From JANNXY01 sp039795755 (GTDB lineage: Bacteria > Patescibacteriota > Minisyncoccia > Phycocordibacterales > CAIZIN01): a DNA stretch of 19,286 nucleotides. The notes beneath the pieces were generated by a model. It did no database searches, was not told where the DNA came from, and saw only the letters and a list, made by a program, of their open reading frames with translations. Shown one piece after another: positions 1 to 7,634 of this stretch. Numbering within the stretch: the stretch's first letter is position 1; each line of letters begins with the position of its first letter. Position numbers and translations under genes: made by a program. Location: the NCBI GenBank assembly GCA_039795755.1, contig JBDKLF010000003.1:1-19286 (forward strand), in the 5' to 3' direction.

Positions 1-6
1 TATTAT
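1..6 (+). promoter_or_regulatory. Possible -10 box for the O-antigen ligase-like gene
   Basis: TATTAT at the window edge ends 7 bases before the ATG at 14. Any -35 would lie outside the window. If used, transcription would start at or very near the start codon, as for several other genes here. Confidence 0.35.
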
Positions 7-13
7 ACATCAC

Positions 14-2350
14 ATGATTAAAAGTACTTTTCTGTATATTAGTAGCGTAGTGTTTCTATTTTTGATTTCCTTTTTCTCCCTTCCTGTAGCAGGATCGGAT
101 GCTGATTCAAGCAAAATTGTATTGTTGGTGCTCTGGGGAATAAGTGCATTAGTTATGACACTTATCAGTGCATTCTCAGAGCGTTCATGGAGAGCACCTT
201 TCAAAACATCACTCATTGGAATAGCTTCGCTTCTTGCATTCCTTTTGGTACTTTCAAGTGCATTCTTTTCTCAGATTGCACGTATCTCATTCTTTGGTGA
301 TGGATATGCAATAGGAGTTCCATTGTTCTTTGTGATGGCAATGGGGATTTCTTATATTGTCTCACTTCTTGCTCGTGATACACGAAGAGGAGGTCAGGTC
401 TTTCTCTCAGTGATTGGAGGAGTTGCAGTTGCGACAACGATTTCACTTGTTGCAATACTTATTCGTTCAATCTTTGGAATGTCTCAGAATACTGCAGCGT
501 ATATGTTTAGTTTGGTAAGTAAATGGAATGATGTAGGAATATATGCCGCTATGCTTCTCATTGCATCATTGTATGCAATACGATCATTTGCTCTACGAGG
601 ATTGGGAGCAGTACTTGGGTATGCACTCTTTGTGGTGAGTATCGTAATGCTTGCAACGGTGAATCTCGTGTTGGTGTGGACATTACTCTGTATCACATCA
701 GTTGTGGTACTTGTAAGTATTTTAAAAAACAAAGAGACACAGGTTCCAGGTGGAAAGTGTTATGTGTGGTGTGTTGCATTGCTTGCGCTTATCTCACTTG
801 TCTTTGTACTCGATAACCATTTTGGTTTGTTCAAGGGTAATGTTGCCGGATTCGCGACCAAGTCGTTTGGTGTTTCTTCGATTGTAGCGTATACATCAAT
901 ATCAAGTACTGGTACTGTAATTGGGGGAGTGATGTCACAATCACCACTCTTTGGATATGGTCCAGGAAGATTTGCTGACGCATGGAGATTGTATCGACCA
1001 CAAGGAGTGAATCTCTCACAGTTCTGGTCTACTGAATTTACCTATGGAGTGGGACTATGGCCGACATTTGTGGTTACCACAGGAATCGTGGGAGCATTGG
1101 GACTTCTTACACTTGTGTTGGTAATTATCTGGAGTGCAATACGCTTGTACCGAAAGGGTGAGACTTCTGGTATCGTCATGTACATCAATCGTGTAGTTGC
1201 ATTGATAGCATTGTTCATGACAGTGATTTTCTTTGTGTATAGTCCAGGTATTGGTGCAGCGTTCGTGTATGCAGCAGTGGTTGGTCTCCTTATTGGCTTC
1301 TCATACAAACATGAGACAGTGACAACATTTGAAGTGTCATTGTTCGCTCGTTCTAATGTCTTTGGATTGGCAACAGTACTCGTAGTTGTACTTGTGGCAC
1401 TTGGTTCATTGTGGATGTATACCACAAAGGTTATTGCGGCCTATCAATACAATATTGCAATAACAATTCCTGCGACTGATAGTGCGGCTCTCTACCAAAT
1501 CTCTGATCGATTACAGAAAGCATTTAACGCAGAGCATCGAGATACCTACGCACGTGCATTAGGAACTGCATATTATGCCCAGTTCAATAATTTACTTGTT
1601 GCTTCAAGTAGTTCATATACTTCAACTGATTTCCAGAATATGTTGAACTCAGTGATTGGTGTATCAAGTAATGCGATTGTTTCTAATCCATTCAATGCTC
1701 AGAATTATCTCTTCGTGGCAGAATTGTTCAGATCACTTGCTGCCCAAGGTGTGAGTGGTGCAAGCAAAGAAGCAGAGGGACTTTATACTGCTGCTCGTGT
1801 GTATGAGCCATATAATCCACTTATTTCAGTACTTGAGGCTCGACTTGCTCTCCAGAATAAAGACAGTGAAGCTGCGCAGACAAAGCTTCAGGAGGCAATC
1901 AATCTCAAGCCAAATTATACAGAAGCGGTGTTCTTGCTCTCACAGATACTCATTGAGAACAATGGATCAAAGGAAGCGATTTCTCAGCTGGAAGCTCGAT
2001 CAAAGTTATCTCCAGTGGAGCCAATTGTATTCTTCCAGCTTGGTTTCTTGAAATACGCAAACAAGGATTATACAGGCGCTGTTCCAGCACTTGAAGCCGC
2101 TGTATCTCTTGTACCTGATTATTCAAATGCCATGTACTTCCTTGGATTGGCTTACTATAATGTTGATCGAACGAATGATGCGATTGCTGCATTCGAACGG
2201 GTAGTTGCACTTAATCCTGATAGTGCCGAAGCAGCAAGTGTTCTCGCTAATCTCAAAGCAGGCAAGGCTCCATTTGCTACCGCAGTTGTTACTCCAGAAA
2301 AGCGAGCGAAGCTTCCAGTGAACGAAAAGACCAAGACACAGGAAGAATAA
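14..2350 (+). CDS. O-antigen ligase-like membrane protein with C-terminal TPR domain
   Basis: A 778-aa polytopic membrane protein. About a dozen hydrophobic segments fill residues 1-470. The motif LFGYGPGRF near residues 311-319 is followed by further TM segments, as in the Wzy_C / O-antigen ligase region, where lipid-linked glycans are joined to or polymerised on an acceptor. Residues about 560-760 carry at least three TPR-type helical repeats (for example the stretches around AINLKPNY, AVSLVPDY and VVALNPDS), probably a protein-binding platform. Family knowledge: this fused layout is common in CPR genomes, but the actual sugar substrate cannot be read from the sequence. murJ starts 3 bases after the stop, so the two are probably cotranscribed. 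The start has a TATTAT hexamer 7 bases upstream and no Shine-Dalgarno. The family call is fairly sure and the exact reaction is not. Confidence 0.8.
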   Translation: MIKSTFLYISSVVFLFLISFFSLPVAGSDADSSKIVLLVLWGISALVMTLISAFSERSWRAPFKTSLIGIASLLAFLLVLSSAFFSQIARISFFGDGYAIGVPLFFVMAMGISYIVSLLARDTRRGGQVFLSVIGGVAVATTISLVAILIRSIFGMSQNTAAYMFSLVSKWNDVGIYAAMLLIASLYAIRSFALRGLGAVLGYALFVVSIVMLATVNLVLVWTLLCITSVVVLVSILKNKETQVPGGKCYVWCVALLALISLVFVLDNHFGLFKGNVAGFATKSFGVSSIVAYTSISSTGTVIGGVMSQSPLFGYGPGRFADAWRLYRPQGVNLSQFWSTEFTYGVGLWPTFVVTTGIVGALGLLTLVLVIIWSAIRLYRKGETSGIVMYINRVVALIALFMTVIFFVYSPGIGAAFVYAAVVGLLIGFSYKHETVTTFEVSLFARSNVFGLATVLVVVLVALGSLWMYTTKVIAAYQYNIAITIPATDSAALYQISDRLQKAFNAEHRDTYARALGTAYYAQFNNLLVASSSSYTSTDFQNMLNSVIGVSSNAIVSNPFNAQNYLFVAELFRSLAAQGVSGASKEAEGLYTAARVYEPYNPLISVLEARLALQNKDSEAAQTKLQEAINLKPNYTEAVFLLSQILIENNGSKEAISQLEARSKLSPVEPIVFFQLGFLKYANKDYTGAVPALEAAVSLVPDYSNAMYFLGLAYYNVDRTNDAIAAFERVVALNPDSAEAASVLANLKAGKAPFATAVVTPEKRAKLPVNEKTKTQEE

Positions 2351-2353
2351 TCT

Positions 2354-4012
2354 ATGGTAAAGAAGCTTTTCTCATTCCTTTCACAAGAGACCAAAGGTCT
2401 TCATCAAGCTGCATACTTGATTGGATTCTTTACCTTTCTTTCCCAGATATTGGCGTTAGTGCGAGATAGAATATTTGCGCATGTCTTTGGAGCAGGGAGC
2501 TTGCTTGATATGTACTATGCATCATTTCGTGTACCTGATCTAGTATTTGTAACAGTATCATCACTTGTATCTGTTTCAGTATTGGTACCGTTTCTTGCAC
2601 AAGCTGATACACATGACAAAGCAAAGAAAGCGATTAACTCATTGTTCACATTTTTCTTTGGGCTTATGTGTGTGGTGATCGGAATTGTTGCGTGGTACAT
2701 GCCAGAACTTGTGCGACATCTCGTTCCTGGGATCACTGATCCTGCACTTATTACCATGTCGAGAATCTTACTTCTTTCACCACTTATTCTCGGTGTTTCA
2801 AATCTTTGTGGAGGAATTATTCAAGCAAAGCGGCGTTTCTTATCATATGCACTCAGTCCGATATTTTATAATATTGGAATTATTCTTGGACTCATGGTGT
2901 TCTACAAGCCCTATGGTGTTGCGGGGCTCATGTATGGAGTGGTGGTAGGTGCTGCACTTCATTTGCTTATACAAATTCCTGCAGTAATGAAAGAAAAGCT
3001 TATTCCTCGCTTCACACTACGTATCGAATGGAAATCAATTAGAGACATTTTCTTATTATCAGTTCCTCGGACACTTACGCTCGCGAACACTCAATTGATT
3101 ATGTTGTATTGTATTTCACTCGCGTCATTATTTGCTGTTGGATCGATTTCAATCTTTACTTTTGCATACAATCTTCAGTCGGTACCATTGGCAATTATCG
3201 GCGTGAGTTACTCACTGGCTGCATTTCCAACTCTATCAAGGTTGTGGCACGAGAAAGATCTTATTAGTTTTCGCAAAGAATTGTGGGCAGGAGTTCGACA
3301 TATTCTATTCTGGTCAATTCCTGTAATTGTATTGTTTATCGTGTTGCGTGCACAGATTGTTCGAACGATTCTCGGATCAGGAGCATTTAGTTGGGAAGAT
3401 ACACGATTGACTGCTGCAGCACTTGCACTCTTTGCGATTTCGGTTGCGGCACAGAGTATTGTACTTATCTTTGTTCGTGCCTTGTATGCAATGGGCAAGA
3501 CAAGTAAACCATTTGTCTATGCATGTATTGGATCATGCGTATCAGTGATTGCTGTCTGGTATGGATTCAACACAGTGTGGGGAATGAATGTACTTCATGC
3601 ATGTGCAGTGTGGCTCAAGGTTGCTGATATTAGTGATACAAGTGTACTTCTGCTCCCACTCGCATTCTCGGTAGGAATTATTGTACAGGCATCATTGTTA
3701 TGGAACTTCTGTCAGCGAACATGTGGCATCGAGCGTGGAGTGTTCCAGTCATTGTGGCAATCATGTCTGGCATCATTAGCGATAGGATATATTGCTTATG
3801 TGGGACTTAATGTTTTTGATACGGTGTTTAACCTCAATACATTTGTAGGTATTTTCTTACAAGGATTATGTGCGGGAATATTGGGTATTATTGCAGGAAT
3901 CGCGATACTTATTGCCATTCGTAATAATGAAATTATGGTGGTCTGGCAGACACTACATTCAAAGATTTGGAAGACAAAAGCAATTACCGAAAACGAGCCA
4001 GAGCTTTTGTAA
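2354..4012 (+). CDS. murJ: MurJ lipid II flippase (MviN family)
   Basis: A 552-aa inner-membrane protein of the MOP superfamily that flips lipid II across the membrane for peptidoglycan synthesis. About 14 TM segments are visible, the usual number. The conserved N-terminal region is present: SQILALVRDRIFAHVFGAG followed by a DMYYASFRVPDL segment (residues about 29-62). It contains the RDR and FGAG positions typical of MurJ. A central LQSVPLAIIGVSYSLAAFPT stretch matches the conserved TM7-8 region. The gene follows the O-antigen ligase-like gene by 3 bases, probably one envelope operon. A weak GGAAG lies 8 bases upstream of the ATG. The stop is followed by a convergent small gene only 15 bases away and no clear terminator hairpin is seen. 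Confidence 0.93.
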   Translation: MVKKLFSFLSQETKGLHQAAYLIGFFTFLSQILALVRDRIFAHVFGAGSLLDMYYASFRVPDLVFVTVSSLVSVSVLVPFLAQADTHDKAKKAINSLFTFFFGLMCVVIGIVAWYMPELVRHLVPGITDPALITMSRILLLSPLILGVSNLCGGIIQAKRRFLSYALSPIFYNIGIILGLMVFYKPYGVAGLMYGVVVGAALHLLIQIPAVMKEKLIPRFTLRIEWKSIRDIFLLSVPRTLTLANTQLIMLYCISLASLFAVGSISIFTFAYNLQSVPLAIIGVSYSLAAFPTLSRLWHEKDLISFRKELWAGVRHILFWSIPVIVLFIVLRAQIVRTILGSGAFSWEDTRLTAAALALFAISVAAQSIVLIFVRALYAMGKTSKPFVYACIGSCVSVIAVWYGFNTVWGMNVLHACAVWLKVADISDTSVLLLPLAFSVGIIVQASLLWNFCQRTCGIERGVFQSLWQSCLASLAIGYIAYVGLNVFDTVFNLNTFVGIFLQGLCAGILGIIAGIAILIAIRNNEIMVVWQTLHSKIWKTKAITENEPELL

Positions 4013-4027
4013 AATAAAAATCTTGCT

Positions 4028-4321
4028 TTAGCGGTAGTGGGCTACCAATTGAGCAAGAGTCGCTTGTCGTGTAACTGCTCGTCTCCTGCGGTAACCAATA
4101 ACCGTTACAGTCCCAGTAAAAAGGTCGTATTGTCGAACAGCTTTGTATGGACCTGGCCCGGTAGCAACTTCAAAAATGATTGCATTCTCCTCGAAAGACC
4201 AGCCAATCATGGAATGAGTTGTGTGTCTCAAGATTACTCCAGCATTGTGGGCTTCGTTTTCTGTAATGCTACCGCGATCACTGAGCGCACGCAAAAGGGC
4301 AAAAGCTTCGTCAATGTGCAT
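4028..4321 (-). CDS. Small protein of unknown function (97 aa)
   Basis: I do not recognise the family. The 97-aa product (from MHIDEAFALLRALSDRG) has a helical N-terminus, a central region with alternating hydrophobic residues (IIFEV, VTVIGY) that suggests beta strands, and a basic RRRR stretch near residue 80. A longer reading would use TTG at 4351, but that start lies inside the probable -10 region, so I chose the ATG at 4321. The gene is convergent with murJ (15-base gap) and divergent from lepA, sharing its promoter region. Arginine codons are mixed (CGC, CGA, AGA, AGG). Coding is inferred from the tight fit between neighbours and the plausible protein composition. Confidence 0.6.
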   Translation of the reverse strand: MHIDEAFALLRALSDRGSITENEAHNAGVILRHTTHSMIGWSFEENAIIFEVATGPGPYKAVRQYDLFTGTVTVIGYRRRRAVTRQATLAQLVAHYR

Positions 4322-4333
4322 AGTGTTTAACGC

Positions 4334-4362
4334 ATAGTATAATTCAATCAAACCTTTGTCAA
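4334..4362 (-). promoter_or_regulatory. Promoter for the 97-aa gene (minus strand)
   Basis: On the minus strand a perfect TTGACA (4362-4357) is followed after 17 bases by TACTAT (4339-4334). A TATACT at 4341-4336 gives a 15-base spacer instead. The predicted transcription start falls about 6 bases before the ATG at 4321. Its -35 overlaps the lepA -35 on the other strand. Confidence 0.6.
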
Positions 4363-4384
4363 ATAAGGCTTTTTCTGCTAGTAT
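4356..4384 (+). promoter_or_regulatory. lepA promoter
   Basis: TTGTCA (4356-4361), a 17-base spacer and TAGTAT (4379-4384), with TGC directly before the -10 (extended -10). Only 9 bases separate the -10 from the ATG at 4394, so the mRNA is predicted to be leaderless or nearly so. No Shine-Dalgarno is present. Confidence 0.7.
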
Positions 4385-4393
4385 GGTTCCACT

Positions 4394-6208
4394 ATGTCTC
4401 TACAGCAGATCAGAAACTTCAGTATCATCGCCCATATCGACCACGGGAAGTCGACCTTGGCTGATCGCATGCTCGAAATCACTCATACCGTAGAACAGCG
4501 CAAAATGCGCGATCGAGTACTCGATGATATGGAACTCGAACAAGAGAAAGGAATTACCATCAAGATGCGACCGGTACGAATGCAGTACAAGGATTATACC
4601 TTGAACCTTATTGATACTCCTGGTCATATTGATTTCTCATATGAAGTATCTCGAGCACTTAAAGCGGTTGAAGGTTCGGTGTTACTTGTAGATGCAACTC
4701 AGGGAGTACAAGCCCAGACACTTACTACACTTGGTATGGCACGAGAAGCTGGACTTACTATCATTCCTGCAATTTCAAAGATTGATTCACCGATTGCTCG
4801 TACTGAGGAGGTGGTAAAGGAATTGATGAAATTACTTGAGTGCAAAGAAGAAGATATCCTCAAAGTTTCTGGAAAGACCGGAGAGAATGTTGATAAGCTC
4901 CTTGAAGCGGTGATTGATCGAGTTCCTGCACCTCGAGATGAATTCCGAGGTCCGAATGATACACGAGCTCTCGTCTTTGATTTTCAGTATTCGAATCATA
5001 AAGGTGTAATTGTCTTTGTGCGAATACTCGATGGAAGTGTAAAGAAAGGTGATGAATTACGATTCGCGATTGCACAAGAAAAATTCGTCGCACTCGAAGT
5101 AGGGGTATTCAAACCAGAAGAGACTGCAACGGGAGTGCTTGAGACAGGGCAAATTGGTTATATTGTCACTGGTATCAAGAAGCCTGGTGTTGCCTCAGTG
5201 GGAGATACGGTCACTCAACATAAGTTTCCTTTGCCAGCGATGGAAGGATACACTCGTCCGGTACCGATGGTATGGGCATCTATTTATCCCGAGAGTCAGG
5301 ATGATTTCGATGATTTGCGATTAGCATTGGGACGATTGCGATTGTCTGATTCGTCGTTTACCCATGAAGAAGAAACTTCAGGATCATTAGGACGAGGATT
5401 CCGTTGTGGATTCCTTGGATTGCTTCATCTTGAGATTATTACTGAGCGATTGAAGCGAGAATTCAATCTCGATCTCATCGTAGCTACTCCTTCTATTACT
5501 TATGAAGTTACTTATAAGCAGGGAATTGGATCATCGAAGGGTGGTACCACAGAGACTATTTATACTCCTTCAATGTTTCCTGATCATGGTACGACTACAC
5601 AGATTCGTGAGCCATGGATGAAAGTTCAACTCTTTGCCCCTGCGGATTATCTCGGTGCATTGGTGCCATTACTCTATGATCATGAAGGTGAGACAGAATC
5701 AACTGAGACCTTGTCTGATGGACGAGCTGCTCTGGTAGTGCATATGCCATTGCGAGAATTGATGAGAAACTTCTTCGATGATCTAAAGAGCGTGTCTTCA
5801 GGATATGCTTCTATCTCGTATGAAATGGAAGGAATGCGTGATGCTGATGTTGCACGACTCGATATACTCGTTGCAGATGAACCAGTAGAAGCATTCTCAC
5901 GTGTGGTCTCAGTACGACGTATTGAGGAAGATGCGGAGAAAGCAGTAGAAAAACTCCATAACATCCTTCCGCAACAAATGTTTAAGACCAAGATTCAAGG
6001 ATATGGATTGGGACGAATTATTTCTTCACGAACATTGTCAGCATTGCAGAAGGATGTGACACAACATATGTACGGAGGAGATATTACTCGAAAAATGAAA
6101 CTCCGAGAAAAACAGAAGAAGGGTAAGAAAAAGATGATGGAACGAGGAAAGGGTAACGTGAATATTCCTAACGACGTCTTCCTCAAGATGATGCGAACAG
6201 GGGAGTAA
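4394..6208 (+). CDS. lepA: LepA / elongation factor 4
   Basis: A 604-aa translational GTPase, the usual length. LepA binds the ribosome and acts in elongation, back-translocation or initiation and assembly. Visible motifs are G1 AHIDHGKST (residues 13-21), switch I EKGITIKM, G3 DTPGH (74-78) and the LepA-specific C-terminal domain ending in a lysine-rich GKKKMMERGKG stretch and NVNIPNDVFLKM. G4 reads SKID (128-131) where most members have NKID; see findings. It is transcribed alone from a divergent promoter region and ends 4 bases from the convergent membrane-protein gene. Arginine codons are almost all CGA or CGT (about two AGA in roughly 40), a useful reference for the atypical genes nearby. 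Confidence 0.96.
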   Translation: MSLQQIRNFSIIAHIDHGKSTLADRMLEITHTVEQRKMRDRVLDDMELEQEKGITIKMRPVRMQYKDYTLNLIDTPGHIDFSYEVSRALKAVEGSVLLVDATQGVQAQTLTTLGMAREAGLTIIPAISKIDSPIARTEEVVKELMKLLECKEEDILKVSGKTGENVDKLLEAVIDRVPAPRDEFRGPNDTRALVFDFQYSNHKGVIVFVRILDGSVKKGDELRFAIAQEKFVALEVGVFKPEETATGVLETGQIGYIVTGIKKPGVASVGDTVTQHKFPLPAMEGYTRPVPMVWASIYPESQDDFDDLRLALGRLRLSDSSFTHEEETSGSLGRGFRCGFLGLLHLEIITERLKREFNLDLIVATPSITYEVTYKQGIGSSKGGTTETIYTPSMFPDHGTTTQIREPWMKVQLFAPADYLGALVPLLYDHEGETESTETLSDGRAALVVHMPLRELMRNFFDDLKSVSSGYASISYEMEGMRDADVARLDILVADEPVEAFSRVVSVRRIEEDAEKAVEKLHNILPQQMFKTKIQGYGLGRIISSRTLSALQKDVTQHMYGGDITRKMKLREKQKKGKKKMMERGKGNVNIPNDVFLKMMRTGE

Positions 6209-6212
6209 TTAT

Positions 6213-6707
6213 CTATTTAATCTCCGTCTGAGATATTTTTGCTGCAAGCTCTGCTTCTTGCTGTTTGTCAATTAAGTCTGATAATCTTTTTTGTCTTATT
6301 TTGTATTCTTCCTCTGTAACACATCTTTCTTCGTATAGACTTTGATAAAAAGATTTAGACATTGCCTCTACACTCCAAATACTATTTGCCATATCGTTTG
6401 TACTTGAATATCTACCATCTAAATTATCTTTCACAATTCTTTGAAGTGCACTACTTATTCCATTTGCATCTTGCATCCATATTTTAACCTGAGCCTTATT
6501 CTTTTCTTCTTGGTTTTTTCCAACCCAGTATTGCCAAACAGAAAAAATTACAAATAGAAATCCGATTAAAGTTGAGATGATTGACCACCAAAAAAAGAAA
6601 TCAATGTCGTAATTTATCCAGTGTGTTCGTGAAAATGAAATACCACCAGTAAAACCAATTAGTAACCCAAGTGTGGTGAATAAGCTTATTTTGGAAATAC
6701 TTTGCAT
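6213..6707 (-). CDS. Two-TM protein of unknown function, codon-atypical
   Basis: A 164-aa protein, family not recognised. Two hydrophobic segments (residues about 8-25 and 38-60) are followed by a charged, helical cytoplasmic part of about 100 residues, with EEEYKIRQKRLSDLIDKQQEAEL near the C-terminus resembling a coiled coil. The DNA is markedly more AT-rich than lepA. Five of its six arginine codons are AGA, unlike the CGA/CGT preference next door, which hints at a recent foreign origin. It starts 3 bases after the stop of the 38-aa gene on the same strand and ends 4 bases from the lepA stop. No Shine-Dalgarno is seen. Membrane location is well supported and function is unknown. Confidence 0.7.
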   Translation of the reverse strand: MQSISKISLFTTLGLLIGFTGGISFSRTHWINYDIDFFFWWSIISTLIGFLFVIFSVWQYWVGKNQEEKNKAQVKIWMQDANGISSALQRIVKDNLDGRYSSTNDMANSIWSVEAMSKSFYQSLYEERCVTEEEYKIRQKRLSDLIDKQQEAELAAKISQTEIK

Positions 6708-6710
6708 ATT

Positions 6711-6827
6711 TTAGAAACTGCCTCTAACTCCTGGCATGTAGAGCAAGATAAAGCTCACAATGATGAGGATGCAGATAATGGTCCAGCCGATACGGAAATG
6801 TTTTTTGAACTTAGGGTCGAAAATCAT
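6711..6827 (-). CDS. 38-aa single-TM small membrane protein
   Basis: A short reading frame, MIFDPKFKKHFRIGW at the N-terminus, then a strongly hydrophobic helix (residues about 13-31), then a conserved-looking LLYMPGVRGSF tail. Positive charges before the helix suggest the N-terminus faces the cytoplasm. It lies between the FtsB-like gene (divergent, 40-base gap) and the 164-aa membrane gene (3-base gap, same strand). This gap would otherwise be empty in a compact genome. From memory, similar tiny proteins with a YMPG-type tail occur in CPR genomes, but this was not checked. Function unknown. Confidence 0.6.
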   Translation of the reverse strand: MIFDPKFKKHFRIGWTIICILIIVSFILLYMPGVRGSF

Positions 6828-6848
6828 AAAATGTCTATAAAATTGATA

Positions 6849-6857
6849 TGATATAGT
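6849..6857 (+). promoter_or_regulatory. Extended -10 for the FtsB-like gene
   Basis: TGATATAGT (TGn plus TATAGT at 6852-6857) ends 10 bases before the ATG at 6868. No convincing -35 is seen, as expected for an extended -10. The predicted mRNA leader is only a few bases. Confidence 0.5.
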
Positions 6858-6867
6858 ATACAGAAAC

Positions 6868-7254
6868 ATGCTCGAATATCAAAGGAAACAAAGCGTCAAA
6901 AACATGTTGTACTCAAAGCTGAGTATCGCCATTTTACTCATACTTTTTGTCCTTTTTGCTAAGGGGGCATGGGGTATGTATGGCAAGATGAAGACAAGTG
7001 CTGAAGCTCGCGAAGGAACCCGCAAAGAGCTTAATGTCCTCACTGAGCGCAAGAATAATGTAGGAGATGAAATTGCCCGCCTCAAGACCAAAGAAGGCCT
7101 AGAAACCGAGATTAGAGGCAAATTCAACGTTGCTATGCCTGGCGAGGAAGTGCTGATTCTTGTAAAAGGCGAGGAGGTCCCTCAAGAAGTCAAAAAGGAG
7201 GGATTCTTCGAATCTATTTTGAACAAAACCAAAGCTTTTTTCACCGGAGAATAA
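6868..7254 (+). CDS. FtsB/DivIC-like septum formation initiator
   Basis: A 128-aa bitopic membrane protein. A short basic N-terminus precedes one TM helix (residues about 17-36). A coiled-coil stretch follows (about 44-78), then the family signature around LETEIRGKFNVAMPGEEVLIL (residues about 83-103; compare the usual xxxxARxxxxxxxPGExxxxx). FtsB/DivIC proteins link the early and late divisome at the septum. A second in-frame ATG at 6904 would give a shorter cytoplasmic tail; I kept 6868 because an extended -10 lies 10 bases upstream. The glutaredoxin gene follows after 32 bases with its own likely promoter. Confidence 0.85.
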   Translation: MLEYQRKQSVKNMLYSKLSIAILLILFVLFAKGAWGMYGKMKTSAEAREGTRKELNVLTERKNNVGDEIARLKTKEGLETEIRGKFNVAMPGEEVLILVKGEEVPQEVKKEGFFESILNKTKAFFTGE

Positions 7255-7255
7255 G

Positions 7256-7264
7256 TGATATACT
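7256..7264 (+). promoter_or_regulatory. Extended -10 for the glutaredoxin gene
   Basis: TGATATACT (TGn plus TATACT at 7259-7264) begins 2 bases after the FtsB-like stop. The ATG at 7287 is 22 bases further, giving a leader of roughly 15 bases with no Shine-Dalgarno. Confidence 0.5.
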
Positions 7265-7286
7265 ATTTTCCTAACCCACATATACT

Positions 7287-7520
7287 ATGAAAAACATCAC
7301 TATATATTCAACAGATTCTTGTACCTACTGTGCAATGGCGAAAGAGTATTTCAAATCAAAGAATGTAACTTACACTGAGTTTAATGTAGGTTCAGATATT
7401 GATAAGCGAAAGGAAATGGTTGCTAAGTCAGGTCAGATGGGAGTTCCTGTTATTGATATTGGAGGATCAGTAATTGTAGGATTTGATCAAGAAAAGATTG
7501 ACGCTGCACTTGCTGCGTAA
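7287..7520 (+). CDS. Glutaredoxin / NrdH-like thiol-disulfide protein
   Basis: A 77-aa single thioredoxin-fold domain. The redox motif CTYC (residues 12-15) follows the first beta strand (ITIYSTDSC). The GVPV cis-proline motif lies at about 52-55 and is followed by VIVGFDQEKI, matching the small glutaredoxin/YruB-like class. It should reduce protein disulfides or ribonucleotide reductase in the cytoplasm; the reductant partner is not in this window. It is followed directly by a long terminator. Family confident, partner unknown. Confidence 0.92.
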   Translation: MKNITIYSTDSCTYCAMAKEYFKSKNVTYTEFNVGSDIDKRKEMVAKSGQMGVPVIDIGGSVIVGFDQEKIDAALAA

Positions 7521-7534
7521 TAAGTACTATAAGA

Positions 7535-7607
7535 CAGAAAGAAAAAACAAAAAATGTCGCCTAAGAGCGTAAAGCCTTTAGGTGACATTTTTTGTTTTTT
7601 CTTTCTG
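7535..7607. terminator. Long bidirectional intrinsic terminator (30-bp stem)
   Basis: Left arm 7535-7564 and right arm 7578-7607 pair over 30 positions with a single G-U wobble, around a 13-base loop. The GC-richer top (TGTCGCCTAA / TTAGGTGACA) is followed by TTTTTTGTTTTTT, and the left arm carries the matching A-tract, so it works as a U-tract terminator on both strands. It closes the glutaredoxin transcript and separates it from tRNA-Arg. Confidence 0.9.
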
Positions 7608-7634
7608 GGCACTGATGTGGTAGATTGGGAGTGC

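Noticed and set aside
1755..2051. Overlapping 98-aa frame inside the TPR region of the first gene, and many similar shadow frames on both strands
   Set aside because: They lie in other frames of well-supported genes, have unlikely compositions and lack promoters or starts of their own.
2348..2353. TAATCT as a -10 box for murJ
   Set aside because: It abuts the ATG with no gap, so transcription would begin inside the gene; cotranscription with the upstream gene is more likely.
7535..7607. Inverted repeat as an insertion-sequence or transposon end
   Set aside because: The two arms are adjacent around a 13-base loop, A/T tracts match a bidirectional terminator, and no transposase or target duplication is nearby.
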